Positions 63,935 through 64,000 of a DNA stretch of 64,000 nucleotides are shown here, one piece after another. The translations under genes and the position numbers were made by a program. The notes under the pieces are model-generated. The model was not told where the DNA came from and did no database searches. It worked only from the letters and a program-made list of their open reading frames with translations. This DNA is from Argopecten irradians. Taxonomy: Eukaryota; Mollusca; Bivalvia; Pectinida; Pectinidae. Within the stretch, counting starts at the first letter, position 1; the number at the start of each line of letters is the position of its first letter. Location of the stretch: contig NC_091134.1 of assembly GCF_041381155.1 (NCBI RefSeq), positions 4,088,001 to 4,152,000 of the forward strand, in the 5' to 3' direction.

Positions 63935-64000
63935 TTTAAAGATACTCCACCACTAACAAATAGTATTTTTTCACTATCAAAAACAGCAGCAGAACATTTA
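63935..64000 (+). mobile_element. Interspersed repeat R3, copy 3, cut by the window end
   Basis: TTAAAGATACTCCACCACTA followed by ACAAATAGTATTTTTTCACT and ATCAAAAACAGCAGCAG matches the head of the other two copies. The remainder lies beyond base 64000. Confidence 0.65.

Overview
The window looks like AT-rich metazoan (spiralian, probably bivalve mollusc) nuclear DNA. The reasons are split genes with GT-AG introns up to 10 kb long, a Pax3/7 gene that keeps both octapeptide and OAR motif, several interspersed short repeat families, tandem minisatellites, and low gene density. The species cannot be named from the sequence alone.

Three protein-coding genes can be assembled with consistent splice phases. 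(1) A plus-strand Pax3/7 (paired/gooseberry class) transcription factor gene spans 20558-36774. It has six coding exons that join to a 465-residue protein with paired domain, octapeptide, Ser50 homeodomain and C-terminal OAR motif. A second possible first exon with a TATA box lies at 23071-23160. (2) A plus-strand ankyrin-repeat/SOCS-box (ASB-type) gene spans 53435-56331. It has two very small 5' exons and one large exon, 370 residues. (3) A minus-strand major facilitator gene, most like the MFSD4/sodium-dependent glucose transporter-1 group, spans 60688-58252. Three exons are found and the first exon is not. Genes 2 and 3 converge.

Layout: 1-2840 is AT-rich and featureless; 2845-5185 is a 57-bp minisatellite of about 41 units, open in one frame on the minus strand; 5190-14540 is gene-poor with a palindromic repeat element and a decayed coding-like patch; 14549-14735 is a MITE-like element; 14970-15310 is a 29-bp tandem array. 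Then 15840-16160 is a coding-like patch of unknown nature and 16680-17047 an interspersed repeat. 20100-37890 is the Pax3/7 locus, with an ATTA-rich candidate enhancer in its 10-kb intron and two unrecognised coding-like stretches on the opposite strand. 37900-53300 is gene-poor with dispersed repeats, a triple CRE/hairpin cluster and a tRNA-derived SINE. 53435-60700 holds the ASB and transporter genes. 60700-64000 is repeat-rich.

The three genes show no functional link: one is a developmental regulator, one a presumed ubiquitin-ligase adaptor and one a membrane transporter. At least three short repeat families (here R1, R2, R3) each occur two or more times in the window, in both orientations, which is useful for defining them.
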